This document shows positions 43,577-50,672 of a DNA stretch of 64,000 nucleotides, piece after piece. Position numbers and translations under genes: made by a program. Numbering within the stretch: the first letter of the stretch is position 1; the number at the start of each line of letters is the position of its first letter. Origin of the DNA: Ohessyouella blattaphilus (GTDB lineage: Bacteria > Bacillota > Clostridia > Lachnospirales > Lachnospiraceae); the NCBI RefSeq assembly GCF_024721265.1, contig NZ_JAMXOC010000005.1, positions 62,001-126,000 on the forward strand, written 5' to 3'. A model generated the notes under the pieces. That model was not told where the DNA came from, did no database searches, and saw only the letters and a list, made by a program, of their open reading frames with translations.

Positions 43577-43696
43577 ATCGGAACATTTGTGAAAAGACCG
43601 GGGCAACGTGCCGCGCTGACACGCCCCGGCCCTTTTTATCGGAATGTTTTGTGGTGGTTTCCGCTTTGTCACGGCTTTTATTATGAATGTTCCGAT
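43577..43696. repeat. 120-bp segment bounded by 11-bp inverted repeats, with internal terminator
   Basis: ATCGGAACATT (43577-43587) and AATGTTCCGAT (43686-43696) are exact inverted copies. Inside, CCGGGGC (43598) pairs with GCCCCGG (43623) and runs into T's. At copy 1 of the direct repeat the two parts are joined directly (atcggaacattccgaa), so this looks like an insertion. Confidence 0.6.
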
Positions 43697-43733
43697 TTAA
43701 TCTTTTGTCGGATAACCTGCATTCGAGACCTTG
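43691..43733 (+). repeat. 43-bp direct repeat, copy 2
   Basis: Differs at three positions from 39595-39637, including a C in CATTCGAGACC. It ends at the -35 box of the TetR gene promoter. Confidence 0.85.
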
Positions 43734-43782
43734 ACAGCTAATATGAGTTAGCCTATAATTAAATGGCTAATTCAAATTAGCC
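43731..43782 (+). promoter_or_regulatory. Promoter and two operators of the TetR gene
   Basis: TTGACA (43731-43736), 17 bp, TATAAT (43754-43759). A GCTAAT-ATGA-GTTAGC palindrome fills the spacer (43737-43752) and GGCTAATT-CA-AATTAGCC (43765-43782) lies just after the -10. The regulator probably represses itself. Confidence 0.85.
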
Positions 43783-43798
43783 AAAGGGAGACTATGGT

Positions 43799-44416
43799 AT
43801 GACTACCAAGCAGAGAATACTGGATGAAGCACTTACTCTTTTTTCGGAAAAAGGATATAGTGCCGTATATGTTGGTGATATAGCTACAGCGGTGGGAATA
43901 AAACCGCCATCACTATACAAACATTTCAAGAGTAAGCAGGATATTTTTAATGGGATATTAGAAGTTTTAGCACAGGGCTATAGTAAGCAGACAACGGAGT
44001 TGTTCCTAAACGGCATCAACGCAGACAAGGATGTGGAATTTTTCTCTGCTATTGCAGAAGATGAACTTTTGAAAACCGGGAAAGAACTGTTCTTGTATAT
44101 GTTACATGACGATAAAGTGAAGAAGTTCCGCAAACTGCTGACACTTGAGCAATTTCATCATTCGGAATTGTCGGAGCTTTACACAAAACAGTATATTGAC
44201 GAGCCATTATCCTATCAAGCAGCATTATTTTCGATAATGTTGACAAACGGCACTTTAAAAGGGCAATCTCCCGATATTATGGCATTGCATTTTTATGCGC
44301 CGATTTATCTAATGCTCACCCTATGTGATCGAGATGAAAGCCGCGAAAAAGAGGCATTGCAGCTTATAGAGCGGCACATTCAACAATTTAGCAAAATATA
44401 TAGTGGACGAGAATAA
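43799..44416 (+). CDS. TetR-family transcriptional regulator
   Basis: The protein has 205 aa. The HTH is ILDEALTLFSEKGYSAVYVGDIATAVGIKPPSLYKHFKSKQDIF (~7-50); the C-terminal ligand domain is not recognisable. AAGGGAG lies upstream. Promoter and two palindromic operators are immediately upstream. The genes after it (DUF998, others) lie over 170 bp away, so their control by this repressor is uncertain. Confidence 0.92.
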   Translation: MTTKQRILDEALTLFSEKGYSAVYVGDIATAVGIKPPSLYKHFKSKQDIFNGILEVLAQGYSKQTTELFLNGINADKDVEFFSAIAEDELLKTGKELFLYMLHDDKVKKFRKLLTLEQFHHSELSELYTKQYIDEPLSYQAALFSIMLTNGTLKGQSPDIMALHFYAPIYLMLTLCDRDESREKEALQLIERHIQQFSKIYSGRE

Positions 44417-44592
44417 CTGCTACTGGACACCGAGCTTTGATTGTTGTTGCGGATAACCCGTAAGGTCATCGGCATATGTGGGAGAGGAATGGACCGAGGT
44501 GGGTATGGCTTGATGCTAAAATTAAGAACGCTAAGACGAAGTGGGCTTCGACGGGATTTCTATGCAAAAGAAGAAAATAATAGTGGTGGATT
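44417..44592. other. Gap between TetR and DUF998 genes
   Basis: I see no gene. A short GCGGATAACCCGTAAGG stretch near 44446 resembles the core of the direct repeats (GCGGATAACC). Confidence 0.35.
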
Positions 44593-45225
44593 ATGAAGAA
44601 AACTCTAATAAACTGGTTGGGATTATTGGGTGTGGTTGGACTACTCTCGTACACCGCAGGGGTTGTGCTTAGTCCGCTTGCGTATCCAGGGTATGATTGG
44701 AAAGCGCAGGCTGTGAGTGATTTGTTTGCGATGAATGCCCCCTCTTTGCTGCTCTGGAACCAGTTGACCAGCCTGTGCGGCACTTGCGTTATGGTGTCCG
44801 TCATGTCCGTGTGCGTGTTCATACAGGGTAAGCTGAATCGAACGCTTCGGGCAGGAATCTATTTGTTTGCTGTCATGCAATGGGTATCAACCGTGGGGTA
44901 TGCTATGTTCCCCCTTGCAGAAGGTGGCATGGAGGGAACGACCTTTCAAGATATAATGCACATTGTCGTCACTGCGTTAGTGGTATTACTCTCCGTTACC
45001 TCGATGATTGTGATTATGATTGGCAGTTTCCGTGAAAAAAGGTATCTCTCCTTGGGAATATGGGCAACGCTCACCTTAGCACTAATGTTGGCTGGCGCCA
45101 TTGGGGTAAACCTTGTCCCGCCAAACTATTTTGGGATTCCAGAGCGTTTCAGCGTGTTTGCCGGAATGGGATTTGCGGCGGTTTTGGGGATTTACCTGTT
45201 TCGTGGGTTTTCTTTTGATGAATAA
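44593..45225 (+). CDS. DUF998-family membrane protein
   Basis: The protein has 210 aa with six membrane helices. YDWKAQAVSDLFAMNAPS after the first helix, and GYAMFPLAEGGM, match the DUF998 pattern (periplasmic Asp/Glu loop). Function unknown. GGTGG lies upstream of the ATG. Confidence 0.85.
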   Translation: MKKTLINWLGLLGVVGLLSYTAGVVLSPLAYPGYDWKAQAVSDLFAMNAPSLLLWNQLTSLCGTCVMVSVMSVCVFIQGKLNRTLRAGIYLFAVMQWVSTVGYAMFPLAEGGMEGTTFQDIMHIVVTALVVLLSVTSMIVIMIGSFREKRYLSLGIWATLTLALMLAGAIGVNLVPPNYFGIPERFSVFAGMGFAAVLGIYLFRGFSFDE

Positions 45226-45245
45226 AACGAATGAGGGGTATTGCA

Positions 45246-45848
45246 ATGAAAGATATTATTGATTTTCTTGAAACAAACGTGAATGGGAAAACTTTGCACA
45301 CAAAAGAGTTGCTCTATGAACTTGAAGGTGGTGCTTTGGAAGGTGTCTATTCAGACCAAATCTCTTTTTCCAACCTAAAGTATTCGGGGAGCGCCTTCCA
45401 GTTGGATATGTTTATTGTGTCCAACGAAAAAATATGGATTGTGAAAAATGAGCAGCGCGAAACGCTACGGAAAGATTTTAGCAGTGTTTCCCTGTTTCGC
45501 TTTGAACTTGCCAAGCGCAAAAGTATCGATAGCATAACAGGTTTCTTTCGCTTCATTTCTGCTTCCGTGAAGGATGTGCCAGCAGAAGCTATCGTAAGCA
45601 GCATCTATGATGTGCGGCTTGATAATGGTGTGTTAACACTGAAAGAAGAACAGGCATTATATCGTGACCAGCCCGTTCAAGATGGCTGTTTCAAACCAGT
45701 TGCATTCCAATCAAACCAACGCTTTTTTATGGAAGATGGCAAGCTGCATTATGAATATGACGGCAACAGTTTTGATGTAGAACCAGAGACAATGCAGCGA
45801 AAAGCATCTTTGGACAACATTCCCCCATTTATTTCGGTTGAAAAATAG
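45246..45848 (+). CDS. Hypothetical protein
   Basis: The protein has 200 aa from ATG 45246 after GAGGGG. A mixed alpha/beta protein without signal peptide or membrane helix. It could be a lipid- or ligand-binding protein; nothing in it is diagnostic. It lies 20 bp after DUF998. Confidence 0.7.
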   Translation: MKDIIDFLETNVNGKTLHTKELLYELEGGALEGVYSDQISFSNLKYSGSAFQLDMFIVSNEKIWIVKNEQRETLRKDFSSVSLFRFELAKRKSIDSITGFFRFISASVKDVPAEAIVSSIYDVRLDNGVLTLKEEQALYRDQPVQDGCFKPVAFQSNQRFFMEDGKLHYEYDGNSFDVEPETMQRKASLDNIPPFISVEK

Positions 45849-45875
45849 ACTTATTTGATAGAAAGGGTGTAGAAG

Positions 45876-46289
45876 ATGAAGAAAGAAATTCCCTCACAAA
45901 GCGAATTGCAAAGCCTGTTCGGTAAAGAGAGATTGGAAGCATGGAATGCTGTGTGCAATGCCGTTGATTCCGTCTACGAAATGGAGACGCTCTGGAACGA
46001 TGGCGGGAAGAAATGGGACTACGAATACAAATATCGCCGGGGCGGGAAAACACTGTGCGCCCTGTATGCCCGCGAAAATTGTTTTGGGGTTCTCATCATT
46101 TTTGGCAAGGACGAGAGAGCGAAGTTTGAAGCGTCCCGCAGCCAGTATTCCGATGCAATTCAGCGCATTTATGATATGGCCGAAACCTACCACGATGGCA
46201 AATGGATGATGGTAGAAATGGGCGACAGTTCATTGCTTGATGAAGTGATGCAGCTATTGGCAATCAAGAGAAAACCTAACAGGAAGTAA
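45876..46289 (+). CDS. DUF3788-family protein
   Basis: The protein has 137 aa. The pattern WNDGGKKWDYEYKYRRGGKTLCALYARENCFGVLIIFGKDERAKFE is typical of DUF3788 proteins (YdeI/DUF1801-like fold). Function unknown. GAAAGGG lies upstream of the ATG. Confidence 0.85.
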   Translation: MKKEIPSQSELQSLFGKERLEAWNAVCNAVDSVYEMETLWNDGGKKWDYEYKYRRGGKTLCALYARENCFGVLIIFGKDERAKFEASRSQYSDAIQRIYDMAETYHDGKWMMVEMGDSSLLDEVMQLLAIKRKPNRK

Positions 46290-46345
46290 GCATAGGCGTG
46301 GTCGGCTTTTGGAATACAAAACAGATTAAAGAAACGGAGCAAATC

Positions 46346-46783
46346 ATGATGTGTGAGGAATGTTACAGTGACAACAATAGAATTACACCCTTGCTTAATC
46401 CTTTAGATTGCCTTCAAAATCACACACAATATATATGCGGTACTTGTGGGCGGTGTATTTGTATTGACCATGACCCGAAACGCAGTCTGCAACGTTGGAA
46501 TTTTCCCTTCAAATCGTTGGATATTGCAAAACTTTATCTGCGAACCGCCGATTATACAACGAAAAGCTCCTGTGGCATCTATGAAGTGAAAAATAGCAAC
46601 GGTCGCGTATCGTTTAAGATTTTTCAAAATCGAATTGACCTACAACACTATTTAGAAAAAGACAAGGGAAAAACCTGTGCCACTATGGAACCTTTATTCC
46701 AAAAACCATATCAGGAATTTGAACATACAGAAATCAGAAAATTATCGCCAGCCGAAATCAGTCAATATATGGCCGAAAGATAA
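46346..46783 (+). CDS. Zinc-finger-like hypothetical protein
   Basis: The protein has 145 aa; the ATG at 46346 (or 46349) has GGAG seven bases upstream. CEECYSDNN and YICGTCGRCICIDHD give two Cys pairs that could bind zinc. The rest (EVKNSNGRVSFKIFQNRIDLQHYLEKDKG) is unrecognised. Confidence 0.75.
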   Translation: MMCEECYSDNNRITPLLNPLDCLQNHTQYICGTCGRCICIDHDPKRSLQRWNFPFKSLDIAKLYLRTADYTTKSSCGIYEVKNSNGRVSFKIFQNRIDLQHYLEKDKGKTCATMEPLFQKPYQEFEHTEIRKLSPAEISQYMAER

Positions 46784-46835
46784 TAAGCAATTTAAGCAGA
46801 AGGCAAACTGTTAAATCGGAATTTGGAGGAGAATA

Positions 46836-47894
46836 GTGACGAGAACAATTATTGATATTCCACATCGCATGGATGACTATGTGTGTATGTGGAACGGAGT
46901 TGAAGATATTTACATACAAAATACCGGCGAAAAACTACCACCCAAGTTTTTCTTTGTACTAAGCAGTTTTGGCTCGTTTTGCTATATGAAAACGCCGAAG
47001 GCTCAACTGAAACGCATGGTTGCATTAGGTGATGGAAGAACACGGCAGATGTATGAATTTCTCTCGCCAATTGTCGGCTTTGATTATAAGGTCTGCGAAT
47101 ATAAGACGTTTGAAAAGGCACTTACGAAGATTAAATCTGAGATTGATGCTGGTTATCCCTGTATGATTGGCGCACTTGATATGTTCTATCTTCCGCATTT
47201 TGAAAAAATATATCATAAGGAGCATATTCCGTTTCACTACGAACTGGCCATAGGCTACGATGATAATGCACAGACTTTATATTTCAACGATTGCGGCAGA
47301 CAGGAAACACAGTCGATTTCCTACGACGAACTGCGCCTTGCCTTTGATTGCTCCTATCCCGGATTGTCCAAACCGAATACTGTCTGGACTGTCCGTATGC
47401 ACACGGATAAGAACAAATATGAGATAGCTAAAGAAGCGCTTGCTAAAAAGCGAAAATTATATCTGACCCCCCCCGTAGGCTTTATAGGCAATAAGGGGTT
47501 CGAGAAATTCATCAAGGATTTGCCAAACTGGAAAATCGAACTTTCAAAGGAAGATTATGACAAGTTGCTTTTCAACATGGTTCAGTTCTTCGGGACTGTT
47601 CCCTCTGTCCCCAACGCCCTGCGCGGTATTAATGAACCAGACACAATGGAGTTTGGGGGAGGCTTTGACAAAGTATCGGTTGTGCTTTCTCAACTTGGTA
47701 CGGAATATAGTCAGCCAGACATGGTCGAAGCGGCAGAGAGATTCGGCAGCGGTGCAGCGGTTATCGCCGAAATCAAAGAAGTGATTGTCGATTATTTAAT
47801 CGATAGATATGATGGAACTGACAAACTGCCAACACTATTTACACAGGCCGCCGGCATTATGAAGAATGGCTTTGCAGCGCTGGAATTGATTTGA
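46836..47894 (+). CDS. BtrH-N/DUF4872-type protein
   Basis: The protein has 352 aa with a GTG start after GGAGGAG. Residues ~85-190 (GFDYKVCEYKTFEKALTKIKSEIDAGYPCMIGALDMFYLPHF, HYELAIGYDDNAQTLYFNDCGR) match the BtrH N-terminal domain, a papain-like fold related to the butirosin acyltransferase. The C-terminus, ~220-350, resembles DUF4872. No carrier protein is nearby, so it may be a transferase or peptidase with an unknown substrate. Confidence 0.85.
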   Translation: MTRTIIDIPHRMDDYVCMWNGVEDIYIQNTGEKLPPKFFFVLSSFGSFCYMKTPKAQLKRMVALGDGRTRQMYEFLSPIVGFDYKVCEYKTFEKALTKIKSEIDAGYPCMIGALDMFYLPHFEKIYHKEHIPFHYELAIGYDDNAQTLYFNDCGRQETQSISYDELRLAFDCSYPGLSKPNTVWTVRMHTDKNKYEIAKEALAKKRKLYLTPPVGFIGNKGFEKFIKDLPNWKIELSKEDYDKLLFNMVQFFGTVPSVPNALRGINEPDTMEFGGGFDKVSVVLSQLGTEYSQPDMVEAAERFGSGAAVIAEIKEVIVDYLIDRYDGTDKLPTLFTQAAGIMKNGFAALELI

Positions 47895-48043
47895 AACTAT
47901 CGCAGCGAGGGAAGCGGCACCAAAGGGTTGCCGCAGTCGGCGCTTGACCTCGATGCTGCCTTGGACTAAGCCAAATAAACAGGTGAGGGGATGAAGGAAT
48001 CAAAAGCTATGAGCTTTTTCTTGCCTTGGGAGTAAGGCTGTTT
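47895..48043. other. Intergenic stretch with coding-like remnant
   Basis: Reading past the BtrH-like stop, the frame gives RSEGSGTKGLPQSALDLDAALD before a second stop, which looks like the tail of a lost gene. I see no other gene. Confidence 0.3.
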
Positions 48044-48163
48044 ATGAAGCCTTTTGTGGTAGCTGCTTTTGCGCTTTTGGAAATCCTGTTTACAGTAGCT
48101 TTGCTGATAGAAAACAGGTTGCAATCATCGCAAAGGGAGGATGATGCTTTTGACAGGTGCTAA
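48044..48163 (+). CDS. 39-residue hydrophobic peptide
   Basis: ATG 48044 opens MKPFVVAAFALLEILFTVALL, one membrane helix, then a polar tail. The frame is also open upstream, without a good start. It overlaps the KTR gene and could be a small membrane protein; coding status is uncertain. Confidence 0.45.
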   Translation: MKPFVVAAFALLEILFTVALLIENRLQSSQREDDAFDRC

Positions 48164-48338
48164 ATGGATATTTTGCCCGATTTGTGGTAACAAAACCCGC
48201 ACACAGATTCGAGAGGATACCGAACTGAGAAATTTTCCGCTGTTCTGTCCCAAGTGCAAAGAGCAGGTTCTGATAAATGTCCTACAACTACAAATAACCG
48301 TTATCAAAGAGCCAGACGCAAAGACGCAGAGCCGATAA
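48141..48338 (+). CDS. Cysteine-rich KTR-domain protein
   Basis: Up to 65 aa; the TTG at 48150 has better spacing from GGGAGG and may be the true start. KWIFCPICGNKTRTQIREDTELRNFPLFCPKCKEQVLI is the KTR-type four-cysteine zinc ribbon common in Tn916/Tn1549-type elements. Role unknown. Confidence 0.85.
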   Translation: MMLLTGAKWIFCPICGNKTRTQIREDTELRNFPLFCPKCKEQVLINVLQLQITVIKEPDAKTQSR

Positions 48339-48363
48339 CACGCATTTCGCGGTTATCGGCTCT
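48328..48363. terminator. Bidirectional hairpin between KTR and XRE genes
   Basis: AGAGCCGATAAC (48328-48339) pairs with GTTATCGGCTCT (48352-48363). It ends both convergent genes. Confidence 0.8.
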
Positions 48364-48370
48364 TGCACGT

Positions 48371-48712
48371 TTAAGCTCCATTTTCACGCAACTCCCGGAT
48401 TAGGCTTCGCATGGTTTCCATAACGATTCGCTGTTCATTGTCGTTACACGCCATAAACTCACTTATAAACAAATCCTGCTCTGCTGTGTGTTTGACAGCA
48501 TCGGGACGAAAAATCAAATCGGCTGAAAAGTCTAATGTCTGTATGATTTTCGCAAGGACATCGTAACCGGGATTCTTGCCTTCATTTTCAAGAGCCATAA
48601 TATGGCGGGAACCCACACCGACCTTTTCAGCAAGTTCCTCTTGTGTCAATCCTCTATCCCTACGGGCCTTTTTTATAACAGCGCCCATGTTATCAACATT
48701 TTTATCACGCAC
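48371..48712 (-). CDS. XRE-family regulator
   Basis: The protein has 113 aa with GTG 48712, eight bases after GAGGTG. The HTH is GAVIKKARRDRGLTQEELAEKVGVGSRHIMALENEGKNPGYDVLAKI, and the C-terminal helix is RIVMETMRSLIRELREN. It is probably the ICE or cargo repressor. It reads away from the recombinase block. Confidence 0.9.
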   Translation of the reverse strand: MRDKNVDNMGAVIKKARRDRGLTQEELAEKVGVGSRHIMALENEGKNPGYDVLAKIIQTLDFSADLIFRPDAVKHTAEQDLFISEFMACNDNEQRIVMETMRSLIRELRENGA

Positions 48713-49185
48713 AATCAATTCACCTCAATGTAATTTTATAGTGCGTGTATACATTGGTGAACGGTTAGTCAATTCGTGTTAATACGCATTTACACTGCGT
48801 GATAAATGCACTTTGCCGCCAAATAAAAAAAACCTTTGCGGCAAGGTGGGTTTCTTATGCTCAAATGAGATACGCCTTTCTGTAAAGTGATGGAAAGGCG
48901 TATCTCATGTATATTATGCTATTTGAGCCGCTTATGACGAGCGGCGAGGCTTAGTCAGCCAACAAAGTATGCGCAGGATATTCCAGAATATCTGCATTAT
49001 CATCTGGAATATCTTGCACATATGAACGCGAACTATTAAATCGTCTATATCTGTATTTTAAGAGCGCATCGATAACACTTGTTTATCGATGCGCTCTTTT
49101 GTGTTTTTCATCTGTCGGCTGCCGCTCTCCGCCCTCTCTGTTTCGATTCGCTATCCCCAAAAAAATCGAAACGGAGGCTATACAT
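48713..49185. other. Gene-free region with several hairpins
   Basis: I see no gene. It contains five inverted repeats in about 240 bp (see next entry) plus a TATA-like promoter region for the XRE gene at 48721-48770. Confidence 0.7.
48859..49100. repeat. Cluster of inverted repeats/hairpins
   Basis: Stems: 16 bp perfect (48865-48880/48893-48908), within an outer 8-bp pair GCTCAAAT/ATTTGAGC (48859/48921); GCCGCT..AGCGGC (48927/48940); GATATTCCAGA..TCTGGAATATC (48977/49003); and a 16-bp terminator stem (49060-49075/49083-49098) with T's. Possible structured RNA, recombination site or oriT. Confidence 0.75.
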
Positions 49186-49653
49186 ATGCCAAAAATCAAA
49201 AAATATTACCCCGACTATGCCGCCCTTTACCCGGATACCCCCATTCATCCCAAGGTGATAAAAGCACTCCGCGAGAGCGACCGCAAAATGAAGTATATGG
49301 AATACGACCTGAAATGCGAGCAGCCGCTTCGTAATGAAGCAGGGGCCGTTGTGGGGCTCATCCCTAGCCGGGAGGATTCCTACGAGCGCCTTCTGGAAGC
49401 GGACAAGCAGTTCGCCGGTTCCGCGCCTTCGCCGGAGGACGTCTTTTTTGCTGGTGAGGAAATCCGAGAGCTCCACAAGGCCGTAGCAGCGCTGGATGCA
49501 GCGGATCGCGAGCTAATTGAGGCTTTGTTCTTTGTCGGCCAGACAGTGCAAGGGTATGCCCTGCAAATCGGCGTTTCCCGGTATGTTGTGCATCGTCGTA
49601 GGCGGCGGATACTGGGTATGCTAAAAAAATATTATGAGAAAATGGAGGATTAG
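49186..49653 (+). CDS. Sigma-70 region 4-like regulator
   Basis: The protein has 155 aa from ATG 49186 after GGAGG. LHKAVAALDAADRELIEALFFVGQTVQGYALQIGVSRYVVHRRRRRILGML is a sigma-70 region 4 HTH. There is no region 2, so it is probably a Tn916 Orf7-type regulator rather than a full sigma factor. It begins the GC-rich right arm. Confidence 0.85.
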   Translation: MPKIKKYYPDYAALYPDTPIHPKVIKALRESDRKMKYMEYDLKCEQPLRNEAGAVVGLIPSREDSYERLLEADKQFAGSAPSPEDVFFAGEEIRELHKAVAALDAADRELIEALFFVGQTVQGYALQIGVSRYVVHRRRRRILGMLKKYYEKMED

Positions 49654-50282
49654 CCGCACACTCACCCCTTCCCAACGGCTAAGTAAGTGAGAGGGTAAAA
49701 CACTTCCCTCCATCCTCTAACCGAGGACAAGCCGTAAACACTTGCGGCTGATTCGCACCTTGACAAACAGCGGCGCCTTGCCGCTCACATACGGTATTTT
49801 CGGGCACCAACCCGCGCGTGAGCGACGGAGGGGGCGGCTGCCATTTATGGCGTCCGCAGCTCCTCGAACCCGGCATGGGCCAGTTTTCGGATTGGCTTGG
49901 GCAATGCCGGGCGCGACGACGCGCGCGGGGGTTTGTAAAGATACTTCCTCACGGCCTCCCGCAGACTTGGGGGGAGCCCTGCGGTATTTGCTTGCTTTGG
50001 CGAAGCGGCGGTACCAGCGGGGCTATGAATGCGGCAAGCCCGCCGCGGCCCGAATCTATCCCCTCGCCGGGGTGCGTGGCAAATACGGCGAATCAGCATG
50101 TTAACCAAATATGAATCATCAACCTTCCGCGCCCATGTGCGCTTTCCTCTCTCAATGGAAAAGCAGCGACTAAACGGCGCGGATGGTCGAAACCAGATAC
50201 CATGCGCCGGCTTCCTTGTTCTCTTGGAGGCCGGCGCATTCATGTGGTTTTGACAAATCAACTTTAATAGGAGGGTTTCGCT
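49654..50282. other. 630-bp region without a convincing gene
   Basis: Overlapping frames on both strands exist but have no known motif or good start. It is very GC-rich, with a gggcgcgacgacgcgcg stretch near 49909 and a terminator-like hairpin at 50202. It may hold regulatory or transfer-origin sequence. Confidence 0.5.
50202..50239 (+). terminator. Hairpin before DUF6870 gene
   Basis: ATGCGCCGGC (50202-50211) pairs with GCCGGCGCAT (50230-50239). There is no T run. Confidence 0.5.
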
Positions 50283-50531
50283 ATGCGTGGAATGACGCTG
50301 GAAGAAATGAAAAATGTGGACATCCGTACCGTTGACCCCGCCGAGCTGGTGGACATCCGGGATGTGAAGGTTTCCCCGGAGCAGAGCCGGGAGGCGCGCA
50401 TCATGGATTTTGTCGCGCAGGTGAAGAATCCCTACTGCTTCAAGGTGGGGAAGGTCGCCGTCAAGGTAAGCTATGCCGACAGCGGCCCCACACTGGACGA
50501 CCGACTGGAAAGCCTGATGGCGCGGGCATGA
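50283..50531 (+). CDS. DUF6870-family small protein
   Basis: The protein has 82 aa after AGGAGGG. MTLEEMKNVDIRTVDPAELVDIRDVKVSPEQSREARIMDFVAQVKNPYCFKVGKVAVKVSY is conserved in ICEs next to serine recombinases. Function unknown; it may be an excision-control factor. Confidence 0.82.
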   Translation: MRGMTLEEMKNVDIRTVDPAELVDIRDVKVSPEQSREARIMDFVAQVKNPYCFKVGKVAVKVSYADSGPTLDDRLESLMARA

Positions 50532-50569
50532 GCATGGGGAACGCGGTTATGGAGAAACCAATTTAGGGG

Positions 50570-50599
50570 CTGACTTCCGCTGCCTGGGCGCGGTATAAT
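50570..50599 (+). promoter_or_regulatory. Promoter for the recombinase genes
   Basis: CTGACT (50570-50575), 18 bp, TATAAT (50594-50599). The GGCGCGG before the -10 recurs before a TACAAT at ~37377. Confidence 0.6.
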
Positions 50600-50672
50600 G
50601 AGCGCAGGACAAAAGCAGCGAAGCCCGGTTGTTGATTGGTTTCTAACCAAATAACAATCGGGAGATGATTCT

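Noticed and set aside
47895-47966. Coding-like tail after the BtrH-like stop
   Set aside because: Only ~24 codons with no start; kept as a possible remnant only.
49742-50261. Overlapping open frames on both strands
   Set aside because: Neither shows a domain; the composition follows the GC skew and no ribosome-binding site fits.
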